64,000 bases of DNA from Euleptes europaea. Taxonomy: Eukaryota > Chordata > Lepidosauria > Squamata > Sphaerodactylidae. The DNA lies in NCBI RefSeq assembly GCF_029931775.1, contig NC_079321.1, positions 12,668,501 through 12,732,500 on the forward strand, in the 5' to 3' direction. The notes under the pieces are model-generated. The model saw nothing but the letters and a program-made list of their open reading frames with translations, had not been told where the DNA came from and searched no databases. A program made the position numbers and the translations under genes. This document shows, piece by piece, positions 21,416 through 31,954 of this stretch (position 1 is its first letter; every line of letters starts with the position of its first letter).

Positions 21416-24400
21416 ACCTTGTACATTCTTTGCAGACCTAGGAGTATAATCCAAAAAAAAATTATTCCAAAAGGCCTTCAAAGGAGTTTAATTATGCCTG
21501 AGATTTTAACATTGCTGTGCTTTTATTAGGGTTTTCCTCCCAAAAAAAACGTGATTGTATTTTATGCTTTTATTCTGAGCATGATTTTACATGTTCATTT
21601 TGAATGGAAAGGAAGCATGTAAAGTCACTGAACTATTTTTTCTTCAGATCCCTTGTTTGTGTACTGTGATTTTTTTTTAAAGTGGCACTAGCATTTGGGG
21701 AATGCGGTGGGAAACGGCAATGCTGTATGTCTACTGAATAAGGTCCAGATAATGGACTGGATCCAAAGTGGAACTTAGAGAACAAATGTTGTAGTAAACA
21801 GAAGAGAGTGCATTGTTTGAACAAAACAAGTCTCCCATGGTCAGAACAGGACTACCAGCATATTTGGATACTCTATTAAACTTTCCGAACATTTGAACAT
21901 TGAACTCTTCAATAATGTGTATGGTCAAACCACATTATAGCTTATTAGTTGTGGCTGAAATACTCACATTTAAGCAATAAGTGTATCCTTGAAAATATCT
22001 TGCAAAGGTCTATAGTATACATCAGAGTTATCAGATCTAATTCTGAACATGACCCCTGAATGCAGATATGGGGGCTATGGGATGAGGGGGGGGAGGCTCT
22101 GAGGCAACTGCCCAGTCCTCCACTCTGGCCATTCCTATAGATTCTTTACACCCTCACCACACACTATTAAACGAAAAGGGGGACAGAAGCTTTAATTTAA
22201 AGACTGGTAGTGTGTAAACTATGTGCTCCCTAAAGGTCTCTTACTTGGACACCTGCTAGAGCAAGGCTGCACTTATTTGTGAGGTAAATTGAGATCACAT
22301 TTTCCTAGATATTTGACTGGACACACAAGACACAGATGGAGACGAACACCAAAGCGTTATTTAACAGAAAATAAAGTATTTAATAAGGTCAATATGATGT
22401 GTAGATGACTTAAATATATAAAGCAAAGCTGGCTCCCAACTAAAGCAAATAATCCCTGAGGGGAGATTTGATTTCCCCTTTCTCTGGACAGGTCACCTCA
22501 GCAGGTTCAAGGTTGCTCTTTTCTCTCACAGAGCACCTTAGCACTGAACCTATACACCAGTTAGGAATGATGGGCCCTTTACAGGATGCTTGTCACACTA
22601 AAATGAGCTTTCTTTCCTAAGCCGACCACCAAATCCTAACTAAAAGCCAAATAAAAGCCTAGTGAAGTTGACGCTCCTTTCCAGAACCAATAAATCCCAG
22701 TACAAAAGAAAAAAAGTTTTTTCTTTGCCCTTCTTAAGGTGAGGCTGGCTCATCCCCTCCAGTGGAGTTTCATGGACTTTGATTGTCTGCCAATCACATG
22801 GATCTGCCTGAGGCCTAAACCACAAGGATTGGTTCAGAGCCCAGGCGGAGAGGTGGGACTTAAGGATGATTGCCACAGCAGATTTTAAAATCCACACAAT
22901 TAGACCATGTTCAGATAGGGGGTAGTTTTCGACAAACCTGGGAGAGCCTCCACGAGCTGCACAAAAATCCCAAAAGGAAAAAAATTGGGGGACTTACAGT
23001 TGCCCCCAAATCTTGTGAAATCTCATAAGATCACAGATGGCATTGAATAGTTGCCTAGCAACCCCAGCAAGACTGGAGACTTTCAGCCTCCAAAGGCACT
23101 GAGTCGTAAACAGAAGGGGAGAAGGAAGCAACAACAGAAAGGGGGGCAAAAGCAGCAAAGAGGCAAGAAAAGGAGAGTGAAAAATGGCAAGAGGGGGGCA
23201 AACCAGAAAGCCCCGATCAGCTGGGTGGCAGGGAAAGGCTGGCTGGCGGCAAGAACCCTGACCTGGGCACTCTGTTCTCCACCTCTCCTGGTGCCACCAG
23301 CCTAGCGATGCAGGTTGGGACACACTTTCCGCTCCCACCAACAGGCAGCTGAGGGCAAGAGAGCTGATGCACAAACCAACTAGGACAGGCTTTTCACTGT
23401 CCAGCTGATCTGGGAGGAAGAGGCTGAAGGGAACTTAGGTATAAGATGGGGCGGTTGGGATTTACATCCTGTAGCGTTGCCATAACTCGGCTGTGACTTG
23501 ATGGCACTTTACACACATGCATACAAGTCTCCCACACTTGTCATTATCTCATGCTGTAATTGGCCAATGGAATAAAAATGGTCTTGGTACACATTCTGAA
23601 TAAGTAAACCATAGTGTTAAAAAGCATTTTACTCATTCCAAAAGAGAAAACATTTCATAGTTCCCCCCACCAATGCTCCCCAACCTTTAATGTTTCTAAC
23701 AGGCATTGGAATAGAGTCCTCAGAAACTCCTTTTTCCTCCTCTACTGTTTTTGCCTTTTCCCCCTGGGCCTTCACATCTCTACCCTGCCCCTTTTAACTT
23801 CACAAAGCCACAGGGAGAGTGGTTTGGCTAACAGACAGTGAATGGCCGAAGGTCACTAAGCAAGTTTCGTAACAGGGTGGGGATTTGATTCAACACTCTA
23901 ACTATTGCTCTTCACTACACATTTCAAAAAGGGGGCTCATGGCACTCACACAAGACACTTACCAAACGACAATTACAATGAGTGTTTATGCCGAGAACAT
24001 TGCTTACACAAGTAGAAAAATAAAGAAATGGCACCATCAGTCAATAGGCTGCCTATTTCTCTGCAGAAACACGCCGTAATAAGCCAAGAATGTCACACTA
24101 TAGAAGGCAGCTTATGTCTTTATTTCATGATGGTATTGTTTGTTAGCAGGGCCAGGAGGGGACTCTTCACTTTGTAGCTTTGCTGGAAGCAGGGGGCAAG
24201 CCTAGCAACACAGCAAATTTTCTCTTACTGACCATGGGTCCAATTAACCCACTTTTTAAAAATCGATGAACTTCCCAGCTCTAGGAAAAACATAACACGG
24301 AAAACAAGACATCCCTGCCACCACAAGGTCATGGACCGTGCCCAACACAAGCAGTTGATTAGAATTCACTGCACCAAACTAATTGCATATGAAGCCAGGA

Positions 24401-24884
24401 AAAGCCCAATAATTATTTTTCCTCTCAACCCCTAGCCGCACTGAACGAAGAGGAAATGCGGGATTATAAATGTGTTAATAAATAAAATCAATTGTAATCA
24501 CTAAGAATAGGGTCTCCTTTGAATAAATGTTTAGGGGGGGAATGCACGGCCCTGAAAGTCTTTGCTTCTTTGAACCTCTGGTTCGGTTTAGACTTGAAGT
24601 TGGCACAGATGATTCTTGAGGGCTGTCTTCAAAATGTGTCCTGTACCACCATCTGGTGGAGAACATATGCAGATAACAGATTTGTCTTTCCAAGACTTAT
24701 TTTCCAAGATGCTGCAATCATAATTCTTGTTAAAAGTGTGGGACATTCAGAGAACCAGCAAAATACTGTATCAAAGGCCTGGTGTTCTAATGTGTATTAA
24801 ATCTATGGGAGCGCCCCGGAGACATGCCACAGCCGATTGAAGAACCAACTTCCTCTATGGAAGTCCTTTGCTCCACTTGAACAC
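21416..24884. other. SLX9 intron 1, mostly unique
   Basis: No exon supported. A BovB-type tail scrap is at about 23465-23515 (ggctgtgacttgatggcac) and a possible decayed tRNA SINE at about 23720-23900. The region 23050-23240 is purine-rich and gives long but low-complexity basic frames. The rest shows no recognised repeat. Confidence 0.45.
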
Positions 24885-25100
24885 ACACGAACACATGAAG
24901 CTGCCTTCTACTGAACCAGACCCTTGGTCCATCAAAGTCAGTATTGTCTACTCAGACCAGCAGCGGCTCTCCAGGGTCTCAGGCAGGGGTCTTTCACATC
25001 ACCTGCCTGCCTAGTCCCTTTAACTGGAGGTGCCGGGGATTGAACCTGGGACCTTCTGCATGACAAACGGATGCTCTACCACTGAGCCACAGCCCCTACC
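24885..25100 (-). mobile_element. tRNA-Ala-like SINE
   Basis: Antisense full-length copy (gaacacatgaagctgccttc ... accactgagccacagcccc). Confidence 0.9.
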
Positions 25101-25294
25101 CACCTTAAGAGTCAAATGCAGCTCAGTCTTGCACATCTATACCAGAAATTATGTTCTAATGAGTTCATTGGGATGTGCATAAGATTGGCTTGCAAACAGT
25201 ATTCATAAGCAAAAAAAGGAGAATGCCGGGGGGGAGGGGGAGGATCAAACAGCTACATTAGACCTAGATTAAGTTAAAATTGTGTGCACACCCA

Positions 25295-25530
25295 ATTTTT
25301 TTAAAAAAATACTTCATTTATGTACCACCTTAATCCCCAATGGGACCCAAAGTAGCTTGCAACATTCTCCTTTCTTCCACTTTATCCTCACAACACCCCT
25401 ATGAGGTAGGTTAGGCTGAGAATGTGCGAGTGGCCCAAGGTCACCCAGCAAGCTTCCAGAATAGTGAGGAGTCAAACCTGAGTGTCCCAGACACTAGGCC
25501 GACACTCTAACAACTATACCACACTATCTA
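25295..25530 (-). mobile_element. tRNA-derived SINE, type D
   Basis: Antisense: attaagg... terminus, tcctcacaacacccctatga, then the B-box complement (gagtcaaacctga) and the head complement aacaactataccacacta. Confidence 0.75.
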
Positions 25531-25651
25531 TCATGGAGAGAAAAAACCAAATTACAACCATCGAGATCATAAAAGACCACAGCTTTCATTCATGTAAAGA
25601 TCAGGGTTTTCACAGGACACCCTATATAGTGATGACTAGTTCTGGCAACTG

Positions 25652-26327
25652 AATTTGGAGAGCTGCTGTAGGGGAAGAAGTGGCAAGGATGATCAGGGGC
25701 CTGGAGACTAAGACCTACGAAGAAAGGCTAAGGGACTTGGGAATGTACAGTCTGGAAAAGAGGAGGTTGGGGGGAGGGACACAAGATTGCTCTCTTTAAG
25801 TATTTGAACCCATGAAGCTGCCTTATACTGAATCAGACCCTGGGTCCATCAAAGTAAGTATTGTCTACTCAGACCAGAAGCGGCTCTCCAGGGTCTCAGG
25901 TAGAGATCTTTCACATCACCTACTTGCCTGGTCCCTTTAACCGGAGATGCCGGGGATTGAACCTGGGACCTTCTGCATGCCAAGCAGATGCTCTACCACT
26001 GAGCCACAACCCCTCCCTTTGAAAGGTTGTCACTTAAGAGGAAGGCAGGTAGCTGTTCCTGTTGGCAGCAGAGGATAGGACTTGTAATAATAGGTTTAAA
26101 TTACGGGCAGAAAGATACCAGCTGGATATTTGGAAAACATTTTTTACAGTAAGAGTAGTTTAGCAGTGGAGTTGGCTGCCCAAGAAGGTGGTAAGCTCCC
26201 CCTCACTGGGGGTCTTCAAGCAGCGGCTGGACGAACACTTGTCAGGGATACTTTAGGCTGATCCTGCATTCAGCAGGGGGTTGGACTAGATGTCCTGTAT
26301 GGCCCCTTCCAACTCTATGATTCTAGG
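25652..26327 (+). mobile_element. CR1 LINE 3' end split by a SINE
   Basis: Sense CR1 end: ggcctggagactaagaccta, gaaaagaggaggttgg, and the terminus cttccaactctatgattct. A tRNA-Ala-like SINE (antisense, about 25806-26016) is inserted with a short duplication, tttgaa. This subfamily differs from the 31955 copy. Confidence 0.85.
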
Positions 26328-26504
26328 AGACGTATGCAACATACCTCATACAGCTGTGCGCCAGCAGCTATTGTGTGGAAATTAAAATGTTTGCCTCTCA
26401 GGGTTATTGCAGTGGTAGGTCAACAAAAATGTTGCTTCTTGTGAAAGGAGCACAAGTTCCACTGCTGAAGCGAACCAAATGCAATTAACAGTATTGTTCT
26501 CTCC

Positions 26505-26665
26505 CCTCCATGTTATCTTAACAACCATCCCATGAGGGAGGTCAGGCTGAGAGAGTATCTGACCCACTGTAGCCCAGCAAGTTTCCATGGCAAATGGCGA
26601 ATTCATACCTGGGCCTCCCAGATTCACATCTGACATGATAGTCACTACACCACATTGGTACTCAC
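26505..26665 (-). mobile_element. tRNA-derived SINE, type D, truncated
   Basis: catgagggaggtcaggctga, then the catacctgggcctccc B-box complement and gtcactacaccacattggta as head complement. Confidence 0.65.
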
Positions 26666-27078
26666 GTGAAAACTGCACATGAAAGGATAATGTAAACACA
26701 AAGAACAAAGCAAGGGCTAGGAGAGTAGAGAAACAAAGATTCTAACACTCAAATACTGTACACCTGTTCTCACACTTCTGTAAATTCAAAACAAAACCCT
26801 ATCTTGGATCCAAATCTTTTTACAGCATTCACACTGGAACAGTTATCCCTTACACCTGTGAGGTTAAAGCATGGTGTTTCTGCCCTCAAACACATAGGTG
26901 CAGAGAAATATTTTGTGATTGGCTTTCAAGCGTCCTAGCAACACGAGTTAAATGCAACGAAGGAAGGCCTGATCCGATGGCCTGTGGCATGGCACAGACA
27001 CACACACCCCAGCCCTTTCTGCATTCCCAAGCAAAGGGGAAGAAAAAGAAGTGCTAGGAAAGAAACTTAGTACATTTG

Positions 27079-27315
27079 CTCAGGAGTAGCCCCTCGTGTT
27101 CATCGGGTCTTCCAAGAAAACCGGCAGTCACTATCCTAGACATGCACAGCCGAGAGCTGTGGGAAGGTCCAGTGCGCGCAAAACACGTGGGCACCGCTGT
27201 CACGCTTTCCCACATGCAAAATTCCTGCATGGCATCAACCAGCACATCCTCTGTCCCCCTCCCCAAGCCATCCTTTGCTCAGGAGTAGCCCCTCACGTTC
27301 ATCGGGCCTTCCAAG
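27079..27315. repeat. Local duplication of SLX9 5'-intron sequence
   Basis: 27118-27277 is a close copy of 28232-28400, which lies just inside SLX9 intron 1 (shared: cctagacatgcacagccgag, gggcaccgctgtcacgc). The copy is bracketed by two ~38-bp direct repeats (27079-27116 and 27278-27315; ctcaggagtagcccctc core). Confidence 0.8.
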
Positions 27316-27445
27316 TGTGACAGCAGGTAGACTTCCCTGACTATGGAAGATCCACTGATTTAGCAATTTGTAATAATCTCTTTTCCTTTCTGTAAAATGT
27401 ATTAGGACAGCCAGGGAATAGCTTGTTGCTGGGCAGAATATCCCT
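27316..27445. repeat. Dispersed repeat, family unknown
   Basis: gacagcaggtagacttccct through gacagccaggga is clearly related to 63715-63835 (gacagcaaggtagacttcct ... gacagcaaggga). Two copies, no recognised family, no coding capacity. Confidence 0.6.
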
Positions 27446-27590
27446 GTATGTCTGTGTGCTAAGGAAGTGGGGCAAGAGTCATGGAGGGTTACAGTAAACC
27501 ATAACAAGAACTGGATAGAACTGAACTGTACTGCGCCGCCTCTATGTCTGGAGTGTTATCAGCGCTACCCTGAATGTTGATGGGTTGTCA

Positions 27591-28063
27591 TGTGGAATGT
27601 GTAAGATTTTAATTAATTTAATTCTAGCATATTAGAAAAATGTTATTTTTCTATTATATTTGTAAGCTGTGGTTATTTATATAAGTCAGTAGAAAATAGT
27701 CCTGTCCAACTTAAACTGAACAAAGCAGGTGATTTTTCGTATCTGGAACAGAATATCACCAAATAACAGATGAGATCATATGCATGTGACCACAAAGATA
27801 AGATCAAAGTTAGGGTGGATTTGAGAGGAAGAAATATTCAAATCCTCTTAGAACAAAGAACTCTGGAGAAGTATAAATATGAGGACTAGGCGGAGTCTGT
27901 TAGGAGACTTTCACTTTTGAACCCAAAAAGGGCTGAAATTCTCTCCTCTTTGCCTGGCAAAATAAAAAAAGCTTTTTTCTCCCCTTGCTTCTTAAACCTG
28001 GCGTCGTCTCTGCTTTGTGATAATAAAATCTGGTCACAGAGGAGAGTGTATTTACATCCAACA
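27591..28063 (+). mobile_element. Solo LTR of an endogenous retrovirus-like element (fossil)
   Basis: 473 bp from tgtggaatgtg to catccaaca, with TG...CA ends and the 4-bp duplication gtca on both sides. It contains a TATA-like box (tataaatatgagg), polyadenylation motifs (aataaa) and a pyrimidine-rich R/U5-like part. No internal region adjoins, so it is a solo LTR left by LTR-LTR recombination. The 4-bp duplication suits gammaretrovirus-like elements. It lies in SLX9 intron 1, antisense to the gene. Confidence 0.75.
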
Positions 28064-28231
28064 GTCATATCTTGAATTTGGATAAATACCCCTTCCTCAG
28101 TATGATCGGGGCTCAGAGATTTCTGCCCATTAGGGCCTCTGAGTCAGCAGCTGCAAGTAAACTGTTTTCTTGAAATATTGATCTCAGGTCTCTCTCTCCC
28201 CCCACGAACCCCCGTTTGCCATATCACCAGT

Positions 28232-28400
28232 AAGCCGGCAGTCACTACCCTAGACATGCACAGCCGAGAGCTGTGGAAAGGTCCAGGGCGCGCAAAACAC
28301 GTGGGCACCGCTGTCACGCTTTCCCACATGCAAAATTCCTGCATGGCATCAACCGGCACATCCTCTGTCCTCCCCCACCCTCTCCTCCAACCCAGCCATC
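28232..28400. repeat. Parent or sister copy of the 27118 duplication
   Basis: Shares about 145 bp at high identity with 27118-27277. It ends close to the SLX9 exon 1 donor (28416). Since this copy abuts the promoter-exon region, it is the likelier source. Confidence 0.75.
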
Positions 28401-28416
28401 CCTTCCTCCTCTTTAC

Positions 28417-28545
28417 CTTCTCAGAAAGCGCGGGCCAGTTCCCGACTCCTTTCCCCGCCGCTGCCTGACCAAAGCCCCAGGTCGGACCGGGCGGCTTCGG
28501 CGCCACCAGGTGCAACCGAGGCCGCCTCACCACTTTGCCCACCAT
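28417..28545 (-). CDS. SLX9: SLX9/FAM207A coding exon 1
   Basis: First coding exon, minus strand. The start ATG at 28545 has a strong Kozak context (gtggccATGG). The first residues, MVGKVVRRPRLHL, match the human SLX9 start MGKVRGLRARVH in character and position. An upstream in-frame TTG is not used. The exon ends in ...SEK at 28417 with a strong donor (AAG|gtaaag), phase 0, matching exon 2. An earlier GT (gtcggg at 28446) would also keep frame but is a weak donor. If the later donor is used, the exon is about ten codons longer than the human equivalent. The protein is a small nucleolar ribosome-biogenesis factor. Confidence 0.8.
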
Positions 28546-28760
28546 GGCCACGAGACGCACAGCCAGAGACCCCAAGAATTAAAGAGGCGGAAGCAGCTCT
28601 GAGAGCACGTTTTAAACCTCCCCCTAGGAAACCCCGAGCCCCGTCTCTAAGGTTCCGCCTCACGTGCAGAGGCGCGTCGGACTGAGGCGTGGGCGGCCGT
28701 GGCTCGTTGCTATGGAGACGCCTCCGCGCTAGCCACGCCCCCTCTGCGCACGCCTCCGGT
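28546..28760 (-). promoter_or_regulatory. SLX9: SLX9 GC-rich promoter with X-box-like and E-box motifs
   Basis: CpG-rich sequence directly upstream of SLX9 exon 1 with no TATA box. An E-box CACGTG is at 28661-28666, a GC box (gggcgg) at about 28691, and an imperfect palindrome gttgctatggagac at 28706-28719 resembles the X-box bound by RFX factors. Typical housekeeping CpG-island promoter. Whether it also fires rightward is not visible. Confidence 0.65.
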
Positions 28761-28924
28761 CCCGGCTCCTTAACCGTCGAAAAAGCTTTCCTTCAAGTTG
28801 CCTCCATCCCTTGAAAAGTTTCAACTGTCATTTCCATGCATTAAGCCTCTATTAAAGGAACAGGCTATTCCCCCCTCTCCAGACCAGTTGGGAACCCTCT
28901 GGCAAGATAAAAGCACCCTAATGC

Positions 28925-29550
28925 TGTGACAGAAAGCCTCTAAAACTAAAAATTATTAAATTCCAAAAATTATTAAATTCCCAGAAAGATATATTTAGAA
29001 TTCAGGGACAGGCAGAAGGAGACAAACAAAAGAGATATCAGAACTAGACAGGAGTACCAGACAAGAGTACTGCTTAGCCAGTCCAAGGCTACCCAGGATA
29101 TCAACAGGCGCCAGAATCTCAAGGGAAGATATTAATAGTAAGCCAGATAAAATGCCAGGGGCAGAGATGGACTTCAAACAGGACTTACGTTGACCAATGA
29201 AATCTTGTATGCATTTATGTTAACCAATGCTATCCCTGTATGAGTAAGCCAATTAGAAATAAAGTGATTATTATTATTAGCCAGTGAATTATTAGTCAAG
29301 ATTCTGCATCCAGTAAAACGTTATTAGAAAATATGCATAGGTAATGTATTCTAATGAGCCTGCTAGAGGTTATAAAAGATCGTGCACACTTTTGTTTCTC
29401 TGCCTCAAACTTAATTTCAGTGCTCCTGAGAGCAAAGGTGTGGGGACCAACAGCCGTTGAATAAAACTTGTTTTTTCCAGAATCCTGGTTTTGGGTCTCT
29501 GTGCCTCTAATCCTAAAAATCCCGCTCCTGGTTTTTGCTGCATCAGTACA
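28925..29550 (+). mobile_element. Probable solo LTR (fossil)
   Basis: Starts tgtgacagaaagcc and ends near cagtaca. A TATA-like ggttataaaag is at about 29370 and aataaa at about 29460, followed by a short T-rich segment, as in an LTR. I could not find a convincing target duplication, so the borders are tentative. Confidence 0.45.
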
Positions 29551-29628
29551 AATTAATGCAAACCCATCTTCATTATGGCTTTGAAGTTTTTTAAATTACT
29601 ATGTTTTTATCCTGCCCTTCCTCTAGAT

Positions 29629-29887
29629 CAGTGGTTCCCAACCTTTTTTTTGACCAGGGACCACTAGGACTTTTTTGTTCGGTGCAGGGACCCCAAGGTT
29701 CAAAATAAAAATTCCAACAATTTGAAAATAAACTTTAATCATAACTGTTAGTTAAACATTAAACTTAGATAATAGAGAACTTTTAATTAATATTAATTTA
29801 TTATGGGTTTATAACTTTGTTTCGCGGACCTTAATTTAGTTCTTGCGGACCCCTGGGGGTCAAAGGACCCCTGGTTGGGAACCAGTG
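29629..29887. mobile_element. hAT MITE, 'CAGTGGTTCCCAACC' family
   Basis: Inverted ends cagtggttcccaacctttt and ggttgggaaccagtg. Flanks ctctagat/ctctagaa (29621-29628, 29888-29895) match 7 of 8. AT-rich interior of 259 bp total. Confidence 0.85.
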
Positions 29888-30382
29888 CTCTAGAAGCTCA
29901 GAGTATGAAACACTGTTCCCAGACTGAGAATAATTTTGTTGGAAGGAAAGGAAAAGGAGAACTGCTGAGGAGACCGCTGCGAGGTAACCAACCAACAAGT
30001 TCTGCCACTTTCAAGACAATGGCCCGGGCGACCTGGCACCGCTCTCTGAGCAATTACAATGCCGTGCACTTCCTGTCTCTCTACACGCACCACAAACACA
30101 CGAGGCTGACCAGGGTGTTGCTCACCCTAGATGCGAGAAGGAGGTGAGGACTGCGTTGGTTATAATGTTTTGTTCCTGTTTTGTGCTTCTGATACGTGCA
30201 ATGTGCGCTCTGATACATTGAGCGTAAGCCTGGTCTAGAGAGAGCTTCTGTTCCAGAAAGGGAAATCCTTATGCATGCAAAGGAAAATTTGGTGAGGAGA
30301 AATGGAACTACAAGTCTTGTTTTCATGTGGTGACTTATCCACTCTCTCGTTGTCTCTGTCGCTATTCCACGTCTTTCTAAAC
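29888..30382. other. No gene recognised
   Basis: A 90-codon frame begins in the MITE and runs on. It is not supported as a gene. Confidence 0.4.
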
Positions 30383-30713
30383 CAGGGGTCCCCAACATGG
30401 TGCCTGTGGGTGCCATGGCGCCCACAGGCATCTTTCCTAGTGCCCACAATGTATTTTAAGAAAGTGGCTGGAACCAGGTGTGGATTTTGCCCAGCAAGGC
30501 TTCTGATTGGGTGGTGGAGATTTGATTGACTGCGGATTTTTAAAAATGTTGCTTTTGAAGTAGCTGCTGCCACAGCACCCTAAGCGTCATTGTGTGACTG
30601 ATTTTGTGGCTGGCTCCGCCTCCTGTGGCAGCCATTGGTGCTTGCGCCCACCACACTGTGTCAGAATTCCACAGGTGCCTGCAGGCTTTAAAAGGTTGAG
30701 GGCATCTATCCTA
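30383..30713. mobile_element. Non-autonomous hAT element, 'CAGGGGTCCCCAAC' family
   Basis: Left end caggggtccccaacatgg. The decayed right end is aaaggttgagggcatct. Flanks ttctaaac/tcctaaat match 6 of 8. The interior has a gtgggtgccatggcgcccac palindrome near the left end. Confidence 0.65.
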
Positions 30714-30805
30714 AATCAAGGCTGCCTACTGGACAGAAGTATTACATCAAGTATATTTTTATTATGACAGTGATGATTAGAAAGTCTACCCTCATCTGTC
30801 ATGAA

Positions 30806-31233
30806 CGTTGTCAGCCTCCAGGTGGTACCTGGAGATCACCTGGAATCACAGCTGATCGCTAGACTGTAGAGATCAGTTCCTCTAGAGAAAATGGATGCTT
30901 TGGAGGGTGAGCTCTATGGCATTACACCCTGCTGAGCTCCATCTAGGGTTGCCAGCTCCAGGTTGGGAAATACCTGGAGATTTTTGGGGCAGAACCTGAG
31001 GAGGGCAGGGTTTGGAGGGGGAAGGGACTTCATTGCCATAGAGTCCAGTAGCCAAAGCGGCCATTTTCTCCAGGTGAACTGACCTCTATCGGCTGGAGGT
31101 CAGTTGTAATAGCAGGAGATCTCCAGCTAGTACCTGTAGGTTGGCAACCCTAGCTCCATCCCTTCCTCAAAGTTTACCTTTCCAAAGCTCCACCCCCTAA
31201 ATCGCCAGGAATTTCCCAACCCAGCGTTGGCAA
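30806..31233 (+). mobile_element. hAT MITE, 'TAGGGTTGCCA' family, host of a nested copy
   Basis: Older copy from about gttgtcagcctccaggtgg to cagcgttggcaaccctga. It is split at 30944-31152 by another member of the same family. Confidence 0.85.
30944..31152 (-). mobile_element. Nested hAT MITE, same family
   Basis: Complete copy (tagggttgccagctcc ... ggttggcaacccta), antisense to its host, with a perfect 8-bp duplication gctccatc (30936-30943, 31153-31160). This fixes the family's ends and target size. Confidence 0.95.
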
Positions 31234-31805
31234 CCCTGATTCTGAGTCACTCTAACCTTTTGCAGCCTGTTTCTTTGATTAACCAATGTTTCACAGGATG
31301 TTATGTGCAAGGGTCATGATTCACCATCCTTAGGGGCTGGCCCATTACTTATACATAACAAGAATCTTTCTCATGATGCATGTTCAGTAGACAGCCAAGA
31401 GAGAGTCAATGGGTTCTGCCCACTTCAAGGCAATGTCTCCGGGGTGGACTCATCTTGCTTTCTGAACTAGGCTGAAATCCTAGTGGTACTTTCCTGGAAC
31501 CTAGTGCTATTTAATAATATGAGACTTCCTTCTGAGTAGACCTGTTTAGGATTGCTCCCCCAGTCAGTTGGTAGCCAAAAATTATTTTTTAAAAAAACCT
31601 TAAATGAAGAGTCACTATTGCAAAAAATATCCATCTCAGTCTTATGCAGAGGATGTAAACCTGGTACCCAATAGTTAAAATTATGATGAAAATAGGTGTT
31701 AACACAGACCGTTTAGTCTAGTCAGAGACATGCAGAACATTTCTATTGGTGTGTGTGTAAAAAGAAGAAAAACAAAGACAGATTCAGAAAAGAGAGGGGT
31801 AGAGG
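31234..31805. other. No gene recognised
   Basis: AT-rich unique sequence between SLX9 and ITGB2. Confidence 0.4.
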
Positions 31806-31954
31806 TAGGGTTGCCAACCTCCAGGTGGTGGCTGGAGATCTCCTGCTATTACAACTGATCTCCAGCCAATAGAGATCAGTTCACCTGGAGAAAATGGCCA
31901 CTTTGGCAATTGGACTCTATAGCATTGAAGTCCCTCCCCTCTCCAAACCCCCTC

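Noticed and set aside
22994-23374. 126-codon minus-strand frame that looks secretory
   Set aside because: The leucine/proline-rich stretch is the complement of purine-rich low-complexity DNA. No supporting context.
28417-28449. Earlier SLX9 exon 1 donor (gtcggg at 28446)
   Set aside because: In frame, but a weak donor. AAG|gtaaag at 28417|28416 fits consensus better.
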